A DNA stretch of 64,000 nucleotides from Streptomyces coeruleorubidus (GCF_028885415.1 NZ_CP118527.1:3162001-3226000), one strand, 5' to 3'. Shown: positions 48,870 through 59,279, numbered from the stretch's first letter. Made by a program: numbers and translations. Notes: generated by a model from the letters alone, not told the origin.

Positions 48870-48889
48870 ATTACTCCCCGGGGAGTAAT
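48870..48889. promoter_or_regulatory. Perfect 20-bp palindrome upstream of the MMPL gene
   Basis: ATTACTCCCC and GGGGAGTAAT abut with no spacer at 48870-48889, about 120 bases upstream of the MMPL start on the minus strand and 42 bases past the TerB-like stop. A second partial copy starting GTTACTGCGGAG is at 48841. It could be an operator or a zero-loop hairpin for the TerB-like transcript. Confidence 0.55.
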
Positions 48890-48931
48890 GCCCGGGGAGC
48901 GGCTGTCAGGGGCGGCTGGAAGGCGCGTGCC

Positions 48932-49630
48932 CTACGACGGCGTACGTGCCGCCGCGGCCAGGACCCGTGTCACGTCGTCCGAGCAGATGGTGAGCGCCGC
49001 CCCCACCGTCGCGAGCACGTCCCGCTCGGCCGGTGTGTACGGCCCGTCCGCCAGAGCGATACGCGCCCCCTGGAGCAGGATCGATTCGCGGCCGACCGTG
49101 GCGAGGTGCGGGGCGAGCGGGTCCAGCGCCTCGTGCAGCTCTATGGCCAGCCCCGCACCGCACGGCTCCCCGGTGATCCGGCCGGTGTCCGCCTCCAGCG
49201 CCTCCACGAGGGCGGCCAGCTGCTCCTCCGTGCAGTCGTCGAAGCCGGCCGCGCGCACAGCGAGCACCGCGGTCTCCAGCGCCGTACGGGAACCGGCGCC
49301 GCCCGCGGCCAGCACGGCGAGGGCGACGGTGTGCACGGCGTCGCGGAGCATCGCGGAGAAGCGGGTGGTGGTCGGATGGTCGAGGACGTCCGTGCCGAAG
49401 TGGCGGCGGCAGGCGGCGCACTCCACGACCGGTCCGGCCTCGCCGCGCGGCAGCACGGGCAGGCCGAGCAGGGTGAAGCGGCGCTGTCCGGTCAGCCGCT
49501 GGTAGTTGCGGTCGCCGCCGCAGCCGGGGCAGAAGAACTCCCCGTCACCGGCGGGCGTCCACGCGGTACGGGTGCCCAGGATGCTGGAAAACCTGGCGGC
49601 ATGGCCGTTTCGTCCCCGTCCTGGCAGCAC
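48932..49630 (-). CDS. TerB-family tellurite-resistance-like protein with zinc ribbon
   Basis: A 232-residue protein. The N-terminal part has two cysteine pairs (FFCPGCGGDRNY and CAACRRHFG) that form a zinc-ribbon-like knuckle. The C-terminal part is helical, with acidic segments (ALEADTGRITG, PYTPAERDVLATVGAAL) resembling TerB. TerB-like proteins are associated with metal and stress systems, but the combination here is not tied to any pathway. GTG 49630 has GGAGG 6 bases upstream. The gene lies alone between the leuA terminator region and the MMPL gene. Confidence 0.8.
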   Translation of the reverse strand: MLPGRGRNGHAARFSSILGTRTAWTPAGDGEFFCPGCGGDRNYQRLTGQRRFTLLGLPVLPRGEAGPVVECAACRRHFGTDVLDHPTTTRFSAMLRDAVHTVALAVLAAGGAGSRTALETAVLAVRAAGFDDCTEEQLAALVEALEADTGRITGEPCGAGLAIELHEALDPLAPHLATVGRESILLQGARIALADGPYTPAERDVLATVGAALTICSDDVTRVLAAAARTPS

Positions 49631-49759
49631 GTCGCACCTCCGTCACGCCGCACGGCAGCGTCGCCGCGCTTGCGTGATGTTAGCCACATCCATGAGGAGG
49701 AGTCAGTACCCCGGAGGAGACCTTTCCGTGACCCTCACAGGGATTGGCCGGTATACGAC

Positions 49760-49796
49760 GGGGCTTCGTCCGCCGGGCAACGGCGGACGAAGCCCC
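49760..49796 (-). terminator. leuA terminator hairpin
   Basis: GGGGCTTCGTCCGCC (49760-49774) pairs perfectly with GGCGGACGAAGCCCC (49782-49796) across a 7-base loop, 21 bases after the leuA stop on the minus strand. The 15-bp stem is among the strongest in the window. Confidence 0.8.
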
Positions 49797-49816
49797 TAAA
49801 CCATCATTGGGACTGG

Positions 49817-51859
<2,043 letters not shown>

Positions 51860-52930
51860 ATGACGACTCACGGGGGCTTCGAGCCCGTCTTCTGCACCAT
51901 CGTTCCACCCCATGTCCTCGACAAGCTCGCCCAGGCCGAGGACCCCGCGCTCGCCGGGCCCGCCCGCCGGACCCTGGAGCGCGACGCCCTGGAGCGCACC
52001 CACCGCCGGCTGACCACGGTCGTCGGCGCCCCGTCCGTGGCCCCGCCCGCCGGGGCCGTGCCCGCCAAGCCGCACCGCACGGTCCACGACGCCCGGCACG
52101 GCACGGACCTGCCGGGACACAAGGTGCGAGGCGAGGGCGACAAGCCCGGCAAGGACGCCACCGTCAACCGCGCCTACGCCGGCCTCGGCGCGACCTTCGA
52201 GCTGCTCCTGAAGGCGTACCGGCGCGACTCGATCGACGGCAACGGCCTTCCGCTGGACGCGACCGTGCACTACGACCGCGAGTACAACAACGCCTTCTGG
52301 AACGGCGAGCAGATGGTCTTCGGCGACGGGGACGGCGAGATCTTCCTCGACTTCACCATCCCGATCGACGTCATCGGCCACGAACTCGTCCACGGCGTCA
52401 CGCAGTACACGGCCAACCTCACCTACTTCGGCCAGCCCGGCGCGCTGAACGAGTCCGTGTCGGATGTCTTCGGCTCGCTCATCAAGCAGTACACGCTCGG
52501 CCAGACCGCCGCCGAGGCCGACTGGCTGATCGGCGCCGGCCTGCTCGCCCCGCGGGTGACGGGCAAGGCCCTGCGCTCCATGAAGGAGCCGGGCACGGCG
52601 TACGACGACGACGTCCTGGGCAAGGACCCGCAGCCGGCCACGATGGACGACTACGTCCGCACCGGCCGCGACAACGGCGGTGTCCACATCAACTCGGGCA
52701 TCCCGAACCACGCCTTCTACCTGGCGGCCACGGCCCTCGGCGGCCACGCCTGGGAGCACGCGGGGCAGATCTGGTACGACGTGCTGACCGGCGGCGAGCT
52801 GAAGGAGCAGGCGATGTTCGCCGACTTCGCCACGCTCACCGTGAAGGCCGCCCGGGAGCGGTACGGCGAAGGGGAGGAGCTGGACGCCGTGTCGAAGGCC
52901 TGGGAGCAGGTCGGGGTGCGGACCCTGTAG
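51860..52930 (+). CDS. M4 metallopeptidase, protealysin-like
   Basis: A 356-residue thermolysin-family protease without a Sec signal. The zinc site is complete: H174-E-L-V-H178 and the third ligand E198 in NESVSD; GGVHINSGIPNHAFYLAA holds the catalytic His region. The N-terminal part (CTIVPPHVLDKLAQ) matches the short protealysin-type propeptide, seen in proteases that stay inside the cell until release. The ATG at 51860 follows AAAGG about 9 bases upstream. It is followed 20 bases later by an emfourin-like inhibitor gene, the known partner of protealysins. The enzyme and inhibitor probably work as a controlled pair. Confidence 0.92.
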   Translation: MTTHGGFEPVFCTIVPPHVLDKLAQAEDPALAGPARRTLERDALERTHRRLTTVVGAPSVAPPAGAVPAKPHRTVHDARHGTDLPGHKVRGEGDKPGKDATVNRAYAGLGATFELLLKAYRRDSIDGNGLPLDATVHYDREYNNAFWNGEQMVFGDGDGEIFLDFTIPIDVIGHELVHGVTQYTANLTYFGQPGALNESVSDVFGSLIKQYTLGQTAAEADWLIGAGLLAPRVTGKALRSMKEPGTAYDDDVLGKDPQPATMDDYVRTGRDNGGVHINSGIPNHAFYLAATALGGHAWEHAGQIWYDVLTGGELKEQAMFADFATLTVKAARERYGEGEELDAVSKAWEQVGVRTL

Positions 52931-52950
52931 TTCCGTACTAGACAGGTGCC

Positions 52951-53217
52951 ATGCGTATTCAGGTGAGGCGCACGGGCGGGTTCGCGGGCATCGAGCGGCA
53001 TGCCGAGGTGGACACCTCCGGCCGCCCCGATGCCCCCGAATGGCACGCCCTGGCCGAGCGGGCGGTCGCCGCCGGCCGGAGCACGCCGCCGATCGGGGTT
53101 CCGGACGGGTTCGGCTACCAGATCACCGTGGACGGGAAGACGGTGTACGCGGCCGACCCGCGGCTGACGGACGAACAGCGGAAGCTGATCTCGCGGGTGC
53201 TGAAGGAAGGTGCCTAA
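52951..53217 (+). CDS. Emfourin-like protealysin inhibitor
   Basis: An 88-residue protein beginning MRIQVRRTGGFAGIER, which matches the opening pattern of emfourin-type M4 protease inhibitors, followed by a small alpha/beta body with GFGYQITVDGKTVYAADPRLTDEQRKL. The position directly after a protealysin-like gene supports this; emfourins are known to be co-encoded with protealysins. The stop codon TAA at 53215-53217 is also the 3-bp target duplication of the downstream IS element, so the insertion hit exactly the end of the gene and left it intact. Confidence 0.85.
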   Translation: MRIQVRRTGGFAGIERHAEVDTSGRPDAPEWHALAERAVAAGRSTPPIGVPDGFGYQITVDGKTVYAADPRLTDEQRKLISRVLKEGA

Positions 53218-54121
53218 GGGGTCCTTTCAGAATGCTGGGTGCTTGCGGGCGAGGGTCATGCAGTGGGCGAGCTGCAGGAAGGCGTCGTGCATGTCGTCTC
53301 GGGCGTCCCAGCGGGTGCGTAAGCGGCGAGGGCCGTGGAGCCAGGCGATGGCGGACTCGGCAACCCACCGCACACGGCCCAAGCCGGAGCCATGCGCCTG
53401 ACCGCGCCGGGCGATCTTCGGGACGATGCCACGCTCACGTAGCCGACGGCGGTAGATGTCGTGGTCGTAGCCACGGTCGGCATACAAGGTGCGGGGCTTG
53501 CGCCGGGGCCGGCCCCGCTTGCCCCGCACCGGCGGCAGGCCGTCGACCAGCGGAAGGAGCTGGGTGACGTCGTTTCGGTGCCCGCCCGTCAACGACACCC
53601 GCAGCGGGGTGCCGTGCGCGTCGGTCAACACGTGGTGCTTCGAGCCCGGCCGTGCACGGTCAACCGGGCTCGGGCCGACTTTTGGGCTGCTTCGCCCCCG
53701 CTTGGCCTGCACGTGCGAGGCGTCAACGGTGACGCGGGAGAAGTCCAGGCGGTCTGCCGCCCGCAGCCGGTCCAGCAGCACCCGCTGGAGTTCCTCCCAC
53801 ACCCCGGCCTCCTGCCATTCGGCCAGCCGCCGCCAGCAGGTAGGACCGGAACCGAACCCCAACTCCTGCGGCAGGTACTCCCATTGGATTCCGGTGTAGA
53901 GGACGAACAGCACACCCTGCAGCGTTTTGCGGTCATCGATCCGCTTGCGCCCCGGGTGCCGGAACCGCCGTTCATGCTTCGGCAGCAGCGGCTCGATCAC
54001 CGCCCACAGCTCGTCACTGACCTCCCACGGCTTGCGCCGCACCAGGGTCACCCCCAAGGAGCACGCACGGGATCACATACTTCTCCACCGTGCCACAAGA
54101 AGATCATTCTGCAAGGAGCCC
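53218..54121. mobile_element. Complete IS5-family insertion sequence, 904 bp
   Basis: The left end GGGGTCCTTTCAGAATG (53218-53234) and right end CATTCTGCAAGGAGCCC (54105-54121) are 17-bp inverted repeats with 15 matches. Both ends are flanked by TAA (53215-53217 and 54122-54124), a 3-bp target duplication of the TNA type known for the IS427 group of IS5. A single complete transposase lies inside on the minus strand. The element looks intact and recently inserted. Confidence 0.88.
53227..54057 (-). CDS. IS5-family transposase
   Basis: A 276-residue DDE transposase. The N-terminal IS5-type region (SDELWAVIEPLLPKHERRFRHPGRKRIDDRKTLQGVLFVLYTGIQWEYLPQELGFGSG) is followed by the catalytic D in TVDASHVQAKRG, D in LYADRGYDHD, and E in RWVAESAIAWL. 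Spacing and motif style fit the IS427-like subgroup. No frameshift or internal stop is seen, so the enzyme may be active. The TTG at 54057 is the longest start; a GTG two codons in is equally likely. Its stop is a few bases inside the left end of the element. Confidence 0.93.
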   Translation of the reverse strand: MGVTLVRRKPWEVSDELWAVIEPLLPKHERRFRHPGRKRIDDRKTLQGVLFVLYTGIQWEYLPQELGFGSGPTCWRRLAEWQEAGVWEELQRVLLDRLRAADRLDFSRVTVDASHVQAKRGRSSPKVGPSPVDRARPGSKHHVLTDAHGTPLRVSLTGGHRNDVTQLLPLVDGLPPVRGKRGRPRRKPRTLYADRGYDHDIYRRRLRERGIVPKIARRGQAHGSGLGRVRWVAESAIAWLHGPRRLRTRWDARDDMHDAFLQLAHCMTLARKHPAF

Positions 54122-54182
54122 TAACAGGTCTTCCGCAGCGGCCTGTTGACTTCCGTTACCGGCGGTACGGATGATCCAGCGC

Positions 54183-55505
54183 ATGGCGACTGACGCAGGC
54201 AATCCGATCCCCCGCTTCCCAGCCGGCTTCCTCTGGGGCGTGTCGACCTCGGCGCATCAGATCGAGGGCGCGGCGGACGAGCGCGAGCCGTCCGTGTGGG
54301 ACGCCTTCACGGCCGAGCCGGGCCGGATGAAGGACGGCTCGACGGCGGCGGTGGCCTGCGACCACTACCACCGCCACCGCGAGGACGTGGCCCTGCTGGC
54401 CGGCCTCGGCGTGAACGCCTACCGCTTCTCGGTCTCCTGGCCGCGAGTGCGCTCCGAGAAGGGCCTGGACTTCTACGACCGGCTGGTGGACGACCTGTGC
54501 GCGGCGGGCGTCCGCCCGGTGCCGACCCTGTTCCACTGGGACCTGCCGGCGGACCTCGACTGGCTTCACAGGGACACGGCCGCGCGGTTCGCCGACCACG
54601 TCTCGCTGGTCGCCGGCCGCCTCGGGGACCGGGTGACGAAGTGGATCACCCTCAACGAGCCCGCCGAACACACCCTGCTGGGCCACGCCCTGGGCGTGCA
54701 CGCGCCGGGCAGGCAGCTGCTGTTCGACGCGCTCCCGGCCGCCCACCACCAGTTGCTGGCCCACGGCCTGGCCGTACGGGCCCTGCGCGCCATGGGTGCC
54801 ACTGACATCGGCATCGCCAACTCGCACGGCCCGACCTGGGCGGCGTCGACCGAGGCGGAGGACATGGCGGCGGCCGAGTTCTACGACGTACTGCTGAACC
54901 GCCTGTTCGCGGACCCGGTACTGCTGGGCCGGTACCCGGACGGCATCGGCGAGCTGATGCCCGGCGACGTCGAGGCCGACCTGAAGGTGATCGCCGAGCC
55001 GGTCGACTGGTACGGCGTCAACTACTACGCGCCGACGCGGGTGGGTGCCCCGCAGGGCACCGACATCACCTTCGGCGGCGTCGCCATGCCCGCCGAACTC
55101 CCCTTCGCCGTCCGGGAGATCACCGGTCACCCGGTCACCGACTTCGGCTGGCCGGTCGTGCCCGAGGGCCTGACCGAGCTCCTGACCACCTTCCACGACC
55201 GCTACGGCGACCGGCTCCCGCCCGTCGTCATCACCGAGAACGGCTGCTCGTACCCGGACGTCGACGACCAGGACCGCATCGCCTATCTGGACGGCCACAT
55301 CCGGGCTCTGCACGGGGCGCTGGAGGCGGGCGTCGACGTGCGCGGCTACTTCGTGTGGTCCCTGCTCGACAACTTCGAGTGGGCGGAGGGCTACGCACGC
55401 CGCTTCGGCCTGGTGCACGTCGACTTCGAGACCCTGGAGCGGACCCCGAAGTCGTCGTACCGCTGGTACCGGGAGGTGCTGCGGGCCCAGGGGACTACGG
55501 CTTGA
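54183..55505 (+). CDS. GH1 beta-glucosidase
   Basis: A 440-residue family 1 glycosidase with the acid/base glutamate in WITLNE159P and the nucleophile in VVITE352NG. FLWGVSTSAHQIEGAAD opens the barrel and WSLLDNFEWAEGY closes it, both typical. There is no signal peptide, so it acts on imported disaccharides or glucosides in the cytoplasm. ATG 54183 fits the family start; no good ribosome site is seen. The IS element ends 61 bases upstream, so the original promoter region of this gene has been altered. The 3' end overlaps the convergent methyltransferase by 11 bases. Confidence 0.93.
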   Translation: MATDAGNPIPRFPAGFLWGVSTSAHQIEGAADEREPSVWDAFTAEPGRMKDGSTAAVACDHYHRHREDVALLAGLGVNAYRFSVSWPRVRSEKGLDFYDRLVDDLCAAGVRPVPTLFHWDLPADLDWLHRDTAARFADHVSLVAGRLGDRVTKWITLNEPAEHTLLGHALGVHAPGRQLLFDALPAAHHQLLAHGLAVRALRAMGATDIGIANSHGPTWAASTEAEDMAAAEFYDVLLNRLFADPVLLGRYPDGIGELMPGDVEADLKVIAEPVDWYGVNYYAPTRVGAPQGTDITFGGVAMPAELPFAVREITGHPVTDFGWPVVPEGLTELLTTFHDRYGDRLPPVVITENGCSYPDVDDQDRIAYLDGHIRALHGALEAGVDVRGYFVWSLLDNFEWAEGYARRFGLVHVDFETLERTPKSSYRWYREVLRAQGTTA

Positions 55506-56307
55506 TGCCCACCCCGGTCCACAGGCTGACCTCGGCGTCCGTCGGGGCGTGGCCGTCGGTGGGGTCGGGCCGCCAGCGGTGGCCGACGGTGACGCCCGGG
55601 TCGAGCAGCTCCAGGCCGTCGAAGAAGCGGGCGACGTCCGCCTGGGAGCGGAACCGCACCGGGGTGCCGGCCGTGGTGTAGATGTCGGTGACCTTCTGCC
55701 AGGTGGACGGGTCGAAGTCGGGCGTGCAGTGGCTCAGCGCCAGGGCGCTGCCCGAGGGCAGGGCGTCCAGCAGGCGGCGCACGATGCCGTACGGGTCCTG
55801 GGCGTCGGTGACGAAGTGCATCAGGGCGTTGAGGGAGAGCGCGACCGGGCGGCTCAGGTCCAGGACCTCGGTCAGTTCGGGGGCGTTCAGGAGCGCCTGG
55901 GGGTCGTTGACGTCCGCCTCTATGTACGTCGTGCGGCCCTCGGCCGAGCTGCGCATCAGGCGCTCGGCGTACTTGAGGACGAGGGGGTCGTTGTCGGCGT
56001 AGACCACGCGGGCGTCGGGGACGACGGACTGGGCCACCTGGTGCAGGTTGGGCTCGGTGGGGATGCCGGTGCCGATGTCCAGCCACTGGCGGATGCCGTG
56101 CTCGCGGGCGAGGACGCGGGTGGCTCGGTGCATGAAGGCCCGGTTCTCGCGGGCGCAGACGAAGATGGCGGGGTAGGCCGCGGCGACTCGCTCGGCCGCC
56201 TGCTTGTCGACCTCGAAGTGGTCCTTGCCGCCGAGGTAGTAGTCGTACATGCGGGCGGAGTGCGGCCTGCTGGTGTCGATGTCCCGCGCGGCCTGCGAGT
56301 GGGTCAT
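55495..56307 (-). CDS. SAM-dependent methyltransferase, DUF574 type
   Basis: A 270-residue protein opening with IDTSRPHSARMYDYYLGGKDHFEVD, the signature of the DUF574/Methyltransf_19 family common in Streptomyces. The SAM-binding core shows WLDIGTGIPTEPNLHQ, ARVVYADNDPLVLKYAERL, and YIEADVNDPQALL. The substrate is unknown. The ATG at 56307 lies just after the start of the upstream regulatory set (DUF397, XRE), whose genes run in the same direction, so expression may be joint. It is convergent with the GH1 gene. Confidence 0.9.
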   Translation of the reverse strand: MTHSQAARDIDTSRPHSARMYDYYLGGKDHFEVDKQAAERVAAAYPAIFVCARENRAFMHRATRVLAREHGIRQWLDIGTGIPTEPNLHQVAQSVVPDARVVYADNDPLVLKYAERLMRSSAEGRTTYIEADVNDPQALLNAPELTEVLDLSRPVALSLNALMHFVTDAQDPYGIVRRLLDALPSGSALALSHCTPDFDPSTWQKVTDIYTTAGTPVRFRSQADVARFFDGLELLDPGVTVGHRWRPDPTDGHAPTDAEVSLWTGVGIKP

Positions 56308-56367
56308 GGGGGGTGCCTCTCGTGGGGGGGTGGTGCGTGTGCGGTTCGGTGGGGATCAGTAGGGGGC

Positions 56368-56619
56368 TCAGTGGGCCGTGAGGTGGTCGGCGAGGCCCTG
56401 CTTGACCCCCGCGACGAACGCGGTGATCTCCTCGGGCGTGTAGATCAGCGCGGGACCGGCGGGATCGGCGGACTGCCGTACCGCCACGCGGCCGTCGGCG
56501 AGCTGCTTCGTCTCCACGCACTGGCCCCCGTTGGGGCCGCTCCACGGACGTTCCCAGCCCTGTTCCCCGAGGTCCGACGCGGGCATCCCGTTGTAGACGG
56601 TGCCCTCGGCGATGGTCAT
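56368..56619 (-). CDS. DUF397 domain protein
   Basis: An 83-residue protein of the DUF397 type: MTIAEGTVYNGMPASDLGEQGWERPWSGPNGGQCVETKQL..., with the usual WSGPNGGQCVE core and an IYTPEEITAFVAGVKQGLADHL helix. DUF397 genes are almost always next to XRE regulators in Streptomyces and are thought to act with them. Here the start overlaps the XRE stop (ATGA), which couples translation tightly. Confidence 0.9.
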   Translation of the reverse strand: MTIAEGTVYNGMPASDLGEQGWERPWSGPNGGQCVETKQLADGRVAVRQSADPAGPALIYTPEEITAFVAGVKQGLADHLTAH

Positions 56620-57488
56620 GAGTACTCCTTCCGCATACGGTTCAACAGCGCCTTGCTGTCCGCGGACGACGTCTTCAGCGACAGCCGGTTGTGGGCCTCC
56701 AGATGGGCCACGACGTCGGCGCGCTGGTCGAGGTAGACGGACGCGGAGAGGATCTCGCTGTAGACGATGTCGGGCAGCTCCCGCTCCTCGAACCGGAAGT
56801 AGGTGAAGGGCGCGCACGCCCCGACGTGGGCGCCCGCGTCGAACGGCACGATGTCGACGCTGACGTGCTCCAGCTCGGACGCCTCCAGGAGCCGGTCGAT
56901 CTGCTCGCGCATCACCTCGGGGCCGCCCACCACCCGGTGCAGCACGGCTTCCTCCATCACCACCCACAGGGTGGGCGCGTCCGGCTTGGTGAGCAGGCTC
57001 TGGCGGCGCAGCCGCAGCTCCACGCGCCGCTCCAGGTCCTCCTCGTTCTCGTTCGGGAAGCCTCCGCGCAGCACGGCACGCGCGTACCCGGGTGTCTGGA
57101 GCAGGCCCGTGACGTACTGCGGCTCATAGGTGCGCAGTGTTCTGGCGCCGGTCTCCAGGCTCACGTAGGCGGTGAACCAGGACGGCATCACATCGCGGTA
57201 CGGGTGCCACCAGCCGGGCTCGTTGGCCCGCTCGGCCAGGGTGACGAACTCGTCGATCTCCTGCTGCCCCGCCCCGTATGTCTGGAGCAGCTTCTCGACG
57301 TAGAGGATCTTCAGGCCGACCTCGGCCTTCTCCAGGCGGCGGATGGTCAGCGGCGTGACGCGCAGGGCCTTGGCCGCGTCGTCGAGGGACAGGCCCGCGG
57401 TCTGCCGTGCCTCCTGGAGTCGGCGTCCCAGGATCATGCGGAGAACGGTGGGCGCCCCGGCGCCGGTGCCTGATCGCCCGTCGTTCAC
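56616..57488 (-). CDS. XRE-family regulator (WhiJ-like, DUF5753)
   Basis: A 290-residue regulator. The N-terminal XRE helix-turn-helix reads RRLQEARQTAGLSLDDAAKALRVTPLTIRRLEKAEVGLK, and the C-terminal DUF5753 domain spans about residues 100-285 (GWWHPYRDVMPSWFTAYVSLE, YVTGLLQTPGYARAVL, and YFRFEERELPDIVYSEI). It belongs to the WhiJ-like family that, with a DUF397 partner and an RsbW-like ATPase, recurs through Streptomyces genomes and influences development. GTG 57488 has AGGAGG 6 bases upstream, a near-ideal site. The divergent ATPase gene is the third member. Confidence 0.92.
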   Translation of the reverse strand: MNDGRSGTGAGAPTVLRMILGRRLQEARQTAGLSLDDAAKALRVTPLTIRRLEKAEVGLKILYVEKLLQTYGAGQQEIDEFVTLAERANEPGWWHPYRDVMPSWFTAYVSLETGARTLRTYEPQYVTGLLQTPGYARAVLRGGFPNENEEDLERRVELRLRRQSLLTKPDAPTLWVVMEEAVLHRVVGGPEVMREQIDRLLEASELEHVSVDIVPFDAGAHVGACAPFTYFRFEERELPDIVYSEILSASVYLDQRADVVAHLEAHNRLSLKTSSADSKALLNRMRKEYS

Positions 57489-57755
57489 GCCGTACCTCCT
57501 GAGGGGTCGTCACCGGCGCAAGCCTGACAGGGACTTGATCGATCCACCAAGCGACCAGAGCGGCGATACCGCCCGGGCGCGCTGCTCGATACCTGCCTTC
57601 TGAAATTATCAGGCAGATGGTTGCAGCGTGAACTGCTCTGCGAGCATAGTTACTTGTGTGAACACGGCGCCGGAACCCCGAGCTCCCCTTTCCGGCCGGT
57701 CCGTTTCGCGTCTCGCCCCTTCCACTGCGCCCACCCCCCACGGAAGGCGACCGCC
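57489..57755. other. 267-base divergent promoter region of the WhiJ-like and RsbW-like genes
   Basis: No gene is seen. CTGCCT and AGGCAG form an inverted repeat with 12 bases between at about 57593-57616, and the flanking AT-rich segment CTGAAATTATC stands out in this GC-rich DNA. It is a plausible site for the XRE regulator or for a promoter. Confidence 0.45.
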
Positions 57756-58202
57756 GTGTCCCCCCACACGACTTCCACCCCCCGGTTTCTGGACGCGGTG
57801 CGCCCGGGCCGCACCCACTGGCTGGAGCTGCCGCCCCTGCGGACCAGCGTCAGAGTCGCCCGTCATGCCACGCGGGCGCGGCTGGCCTCGTGGCGGGTAC
57901 CCGACGAGGTGTGCGCGAACGCCGTGCTGCTCGTGTCGGAGCTGGTGACGAACGCCGTACTGCACACGCCCAGCGAGCGGATCCTGTGCGGCGTCGGGCG
58001 GTTGACGGACGAGCGCTTCAGGCTGGAGGTGCACGACGGCGACCTCACGGGCCGCGGCATCCCCGACTGCTGCCCCGGCCTCGACGACGAGGGCGGCCGC
58101 GGTCTGCTGCTCGTGCGCGAGATAGCCGACAGCTGGGGAGTCACCCGCTCGCCCCGCACTGGCGGCAACGCGGTGTGGGCGAGCCTTGCGACGGCGTTAT
58201 AA
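57756..58202 (+). CDS. RsbW-like ATP-binding protein (anti-sigma factor type)
   Basis: A 148-residue GHKL ATPase of the HATPase_c_2 type. The N box appears as LLVSELVTNAVLHT, the G1 box region as LEVHDGDLTGRG, and the G2 box as DEGGRGLLLVREIAD. Such small stand-alone ATPases act as anti-sigma factors or related kinases in Streptomyces. The GTG at 57756 has GGAAGG 8 bases upstream; the longer frame lacks a ribosome site. The last sense codon is TTA (58197-58199). Together with the divergent XRE/DUF397 pair it completes a WhiJ/AbaA-like set. The partner sigma factor is not encoded nearby. Confidence 0.87.
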   Translation: MSPHTTSTPRFLDAVRPGRTHWLELPPLRTSVRVARHATRARLASWRVPDEVCANAVLLVSELVTNAVLHTPSERILCGVGRLTDERFRLEVHDGDLTGRGIPDCCPGLDDEGGRGLLLVREIADSWGVTRSPRTGGNAVWASLATAL

Positions 58203-58216
58203 CGCGCCCGGGGCCC

Positions 58217-59170
58217 TCAGAACCCCAGCTTGCGCAGCTGCCTCGGATCCCGCTGCCAGTCCTTGGCGACCTTCACGTGCAGGTCCAAGAACACCGGCGT
58301 GCCCAGCAGGGCCTCGATCTGTTTGCGGGACTTGATGCCGACCTCCTTCAGGCGCTTGCCCTTGGGGCCGATGATGATGCCCTTCTGGCTGGGGCGCTCG
58401 ATGTAGACGAAGGCGTGGATGTCGAGGAGGGGCTTGTCGGCTGGGCGGTCCTCGCGGGGGAGCATCTCCTCGACGACGACGGCGATGGAGTGCGGGAGCT
58501 CGTCGCGGACGCCCTCCAGCGCGGCCTCCCGGATCAGCTCCGCGATCATGACCTGCTCGGGCTCGTCGGTCAGGTCGCCCTCGGGGTAGAGCGCCGGACC
58601 CTCCGGCAGGAGGGGGACGATCAGGTCGGCCAGCAGGCCCACCTGCTTGTCCCCGACCGCCGACACCGGGACGATCTCGGCCCACTCGAAGCCCAGCTCC
58701 TTGCCGAGCTGATCGATCGCGATGAGCTGCTCGGCGAGCGTCTTGCCGTCCACCAGGTCGGTCTTCGTGACGATCGCGATCTTCGGCGTCTTGCGGATGG
58801 ACGCCAGTTCCTTCGCGATGAAGCGGTCGCCGGGGCCGAGCTTCTCGTTCGCCGGCAGGCAGAAGCCGATCACGTCGACCTCGGCCCACGTCGTGCGCAC
58901 GATGTCGTTCAGCCGCTCGCCCAGCAGTGTGCGCGGCTTGTGCAGCCCCGGGGTGTCGACCAGGATCAGCTGGGCGTCGGGTCGGTGCACGATGCCCCGC
59001 ACGGTGTGCCGCGTCGTCTGCGGCTGGTTCGCCGTGATCGCCACCTTCTGGCCGACCAGAGCATTCGTGAGGGTGGACTTGCCCGCGTTGGGACGGCCCA
59101 CGAAGCAGGCGAAGCCAGCCCTGTGGACAGCTTCGGCCGGCTCTTCGGATGACTGGGTACGAACGCTCAT
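58217..59170 (-). CDS. era: GTPase Era
   Basis: A 317-residue essential GTPase that binds 16S rRNA during 30S assembly. The G domain carries G1 GRPNAGKS (residues 25-32), G3 DTPG in ILVDTPGLHKPRTLLGERLND, and G4 TKTD. The C-terminal KH domain contains HAFVYIERPSQKGIIIGPKGKRLKEVG, the family RNA-binding loop. ATG 59170 has GGGAGA about 9 bases upstream; an extra ATG at 59179 lies too close to it. It ends the minus-strand run that begins with phoH, an order conserved in actinobacteria. Confidence 0.96.
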   Translation of the reverse strand: MSVRTQSSEEPAEAVHRAGFACFVGRPNAGKSTLTNALVGQKVAITANQPQTTRHTVRGIVHRPDAQLILVDTPGLHKPRTLLGERLNDIVRTTWAEVDVIGFCLPANEKLGPGDRFIAKELASIRKTPKIAIVTKTDLVDGKTLAEQLIAIDQLGKELGFEWAEIVPVSAVGDKQVGLLADLIVPLLPEGPALYPEGDLTDEPEQVMIAELIREAALEGVRDELPHSIAVVVEEMLPREDRPADKPLLDIHAFVYIERPSQKGIIIGPKGKRLKEVGIKSRKQIEALLGTPVFLDLHVKVAKDWQRDPRQLRKLGF

Positions 59171-59279
59171 GGCGCCCATTCTCCCTGATCCACGGAGCCC
59201 TGCCGCACAGGCGCCCGAACGCCGACCGGTGGACCCGTTCCGAGCCCCGCAGCGGTCTCGGGCGCGGACAGCCGAGCGC

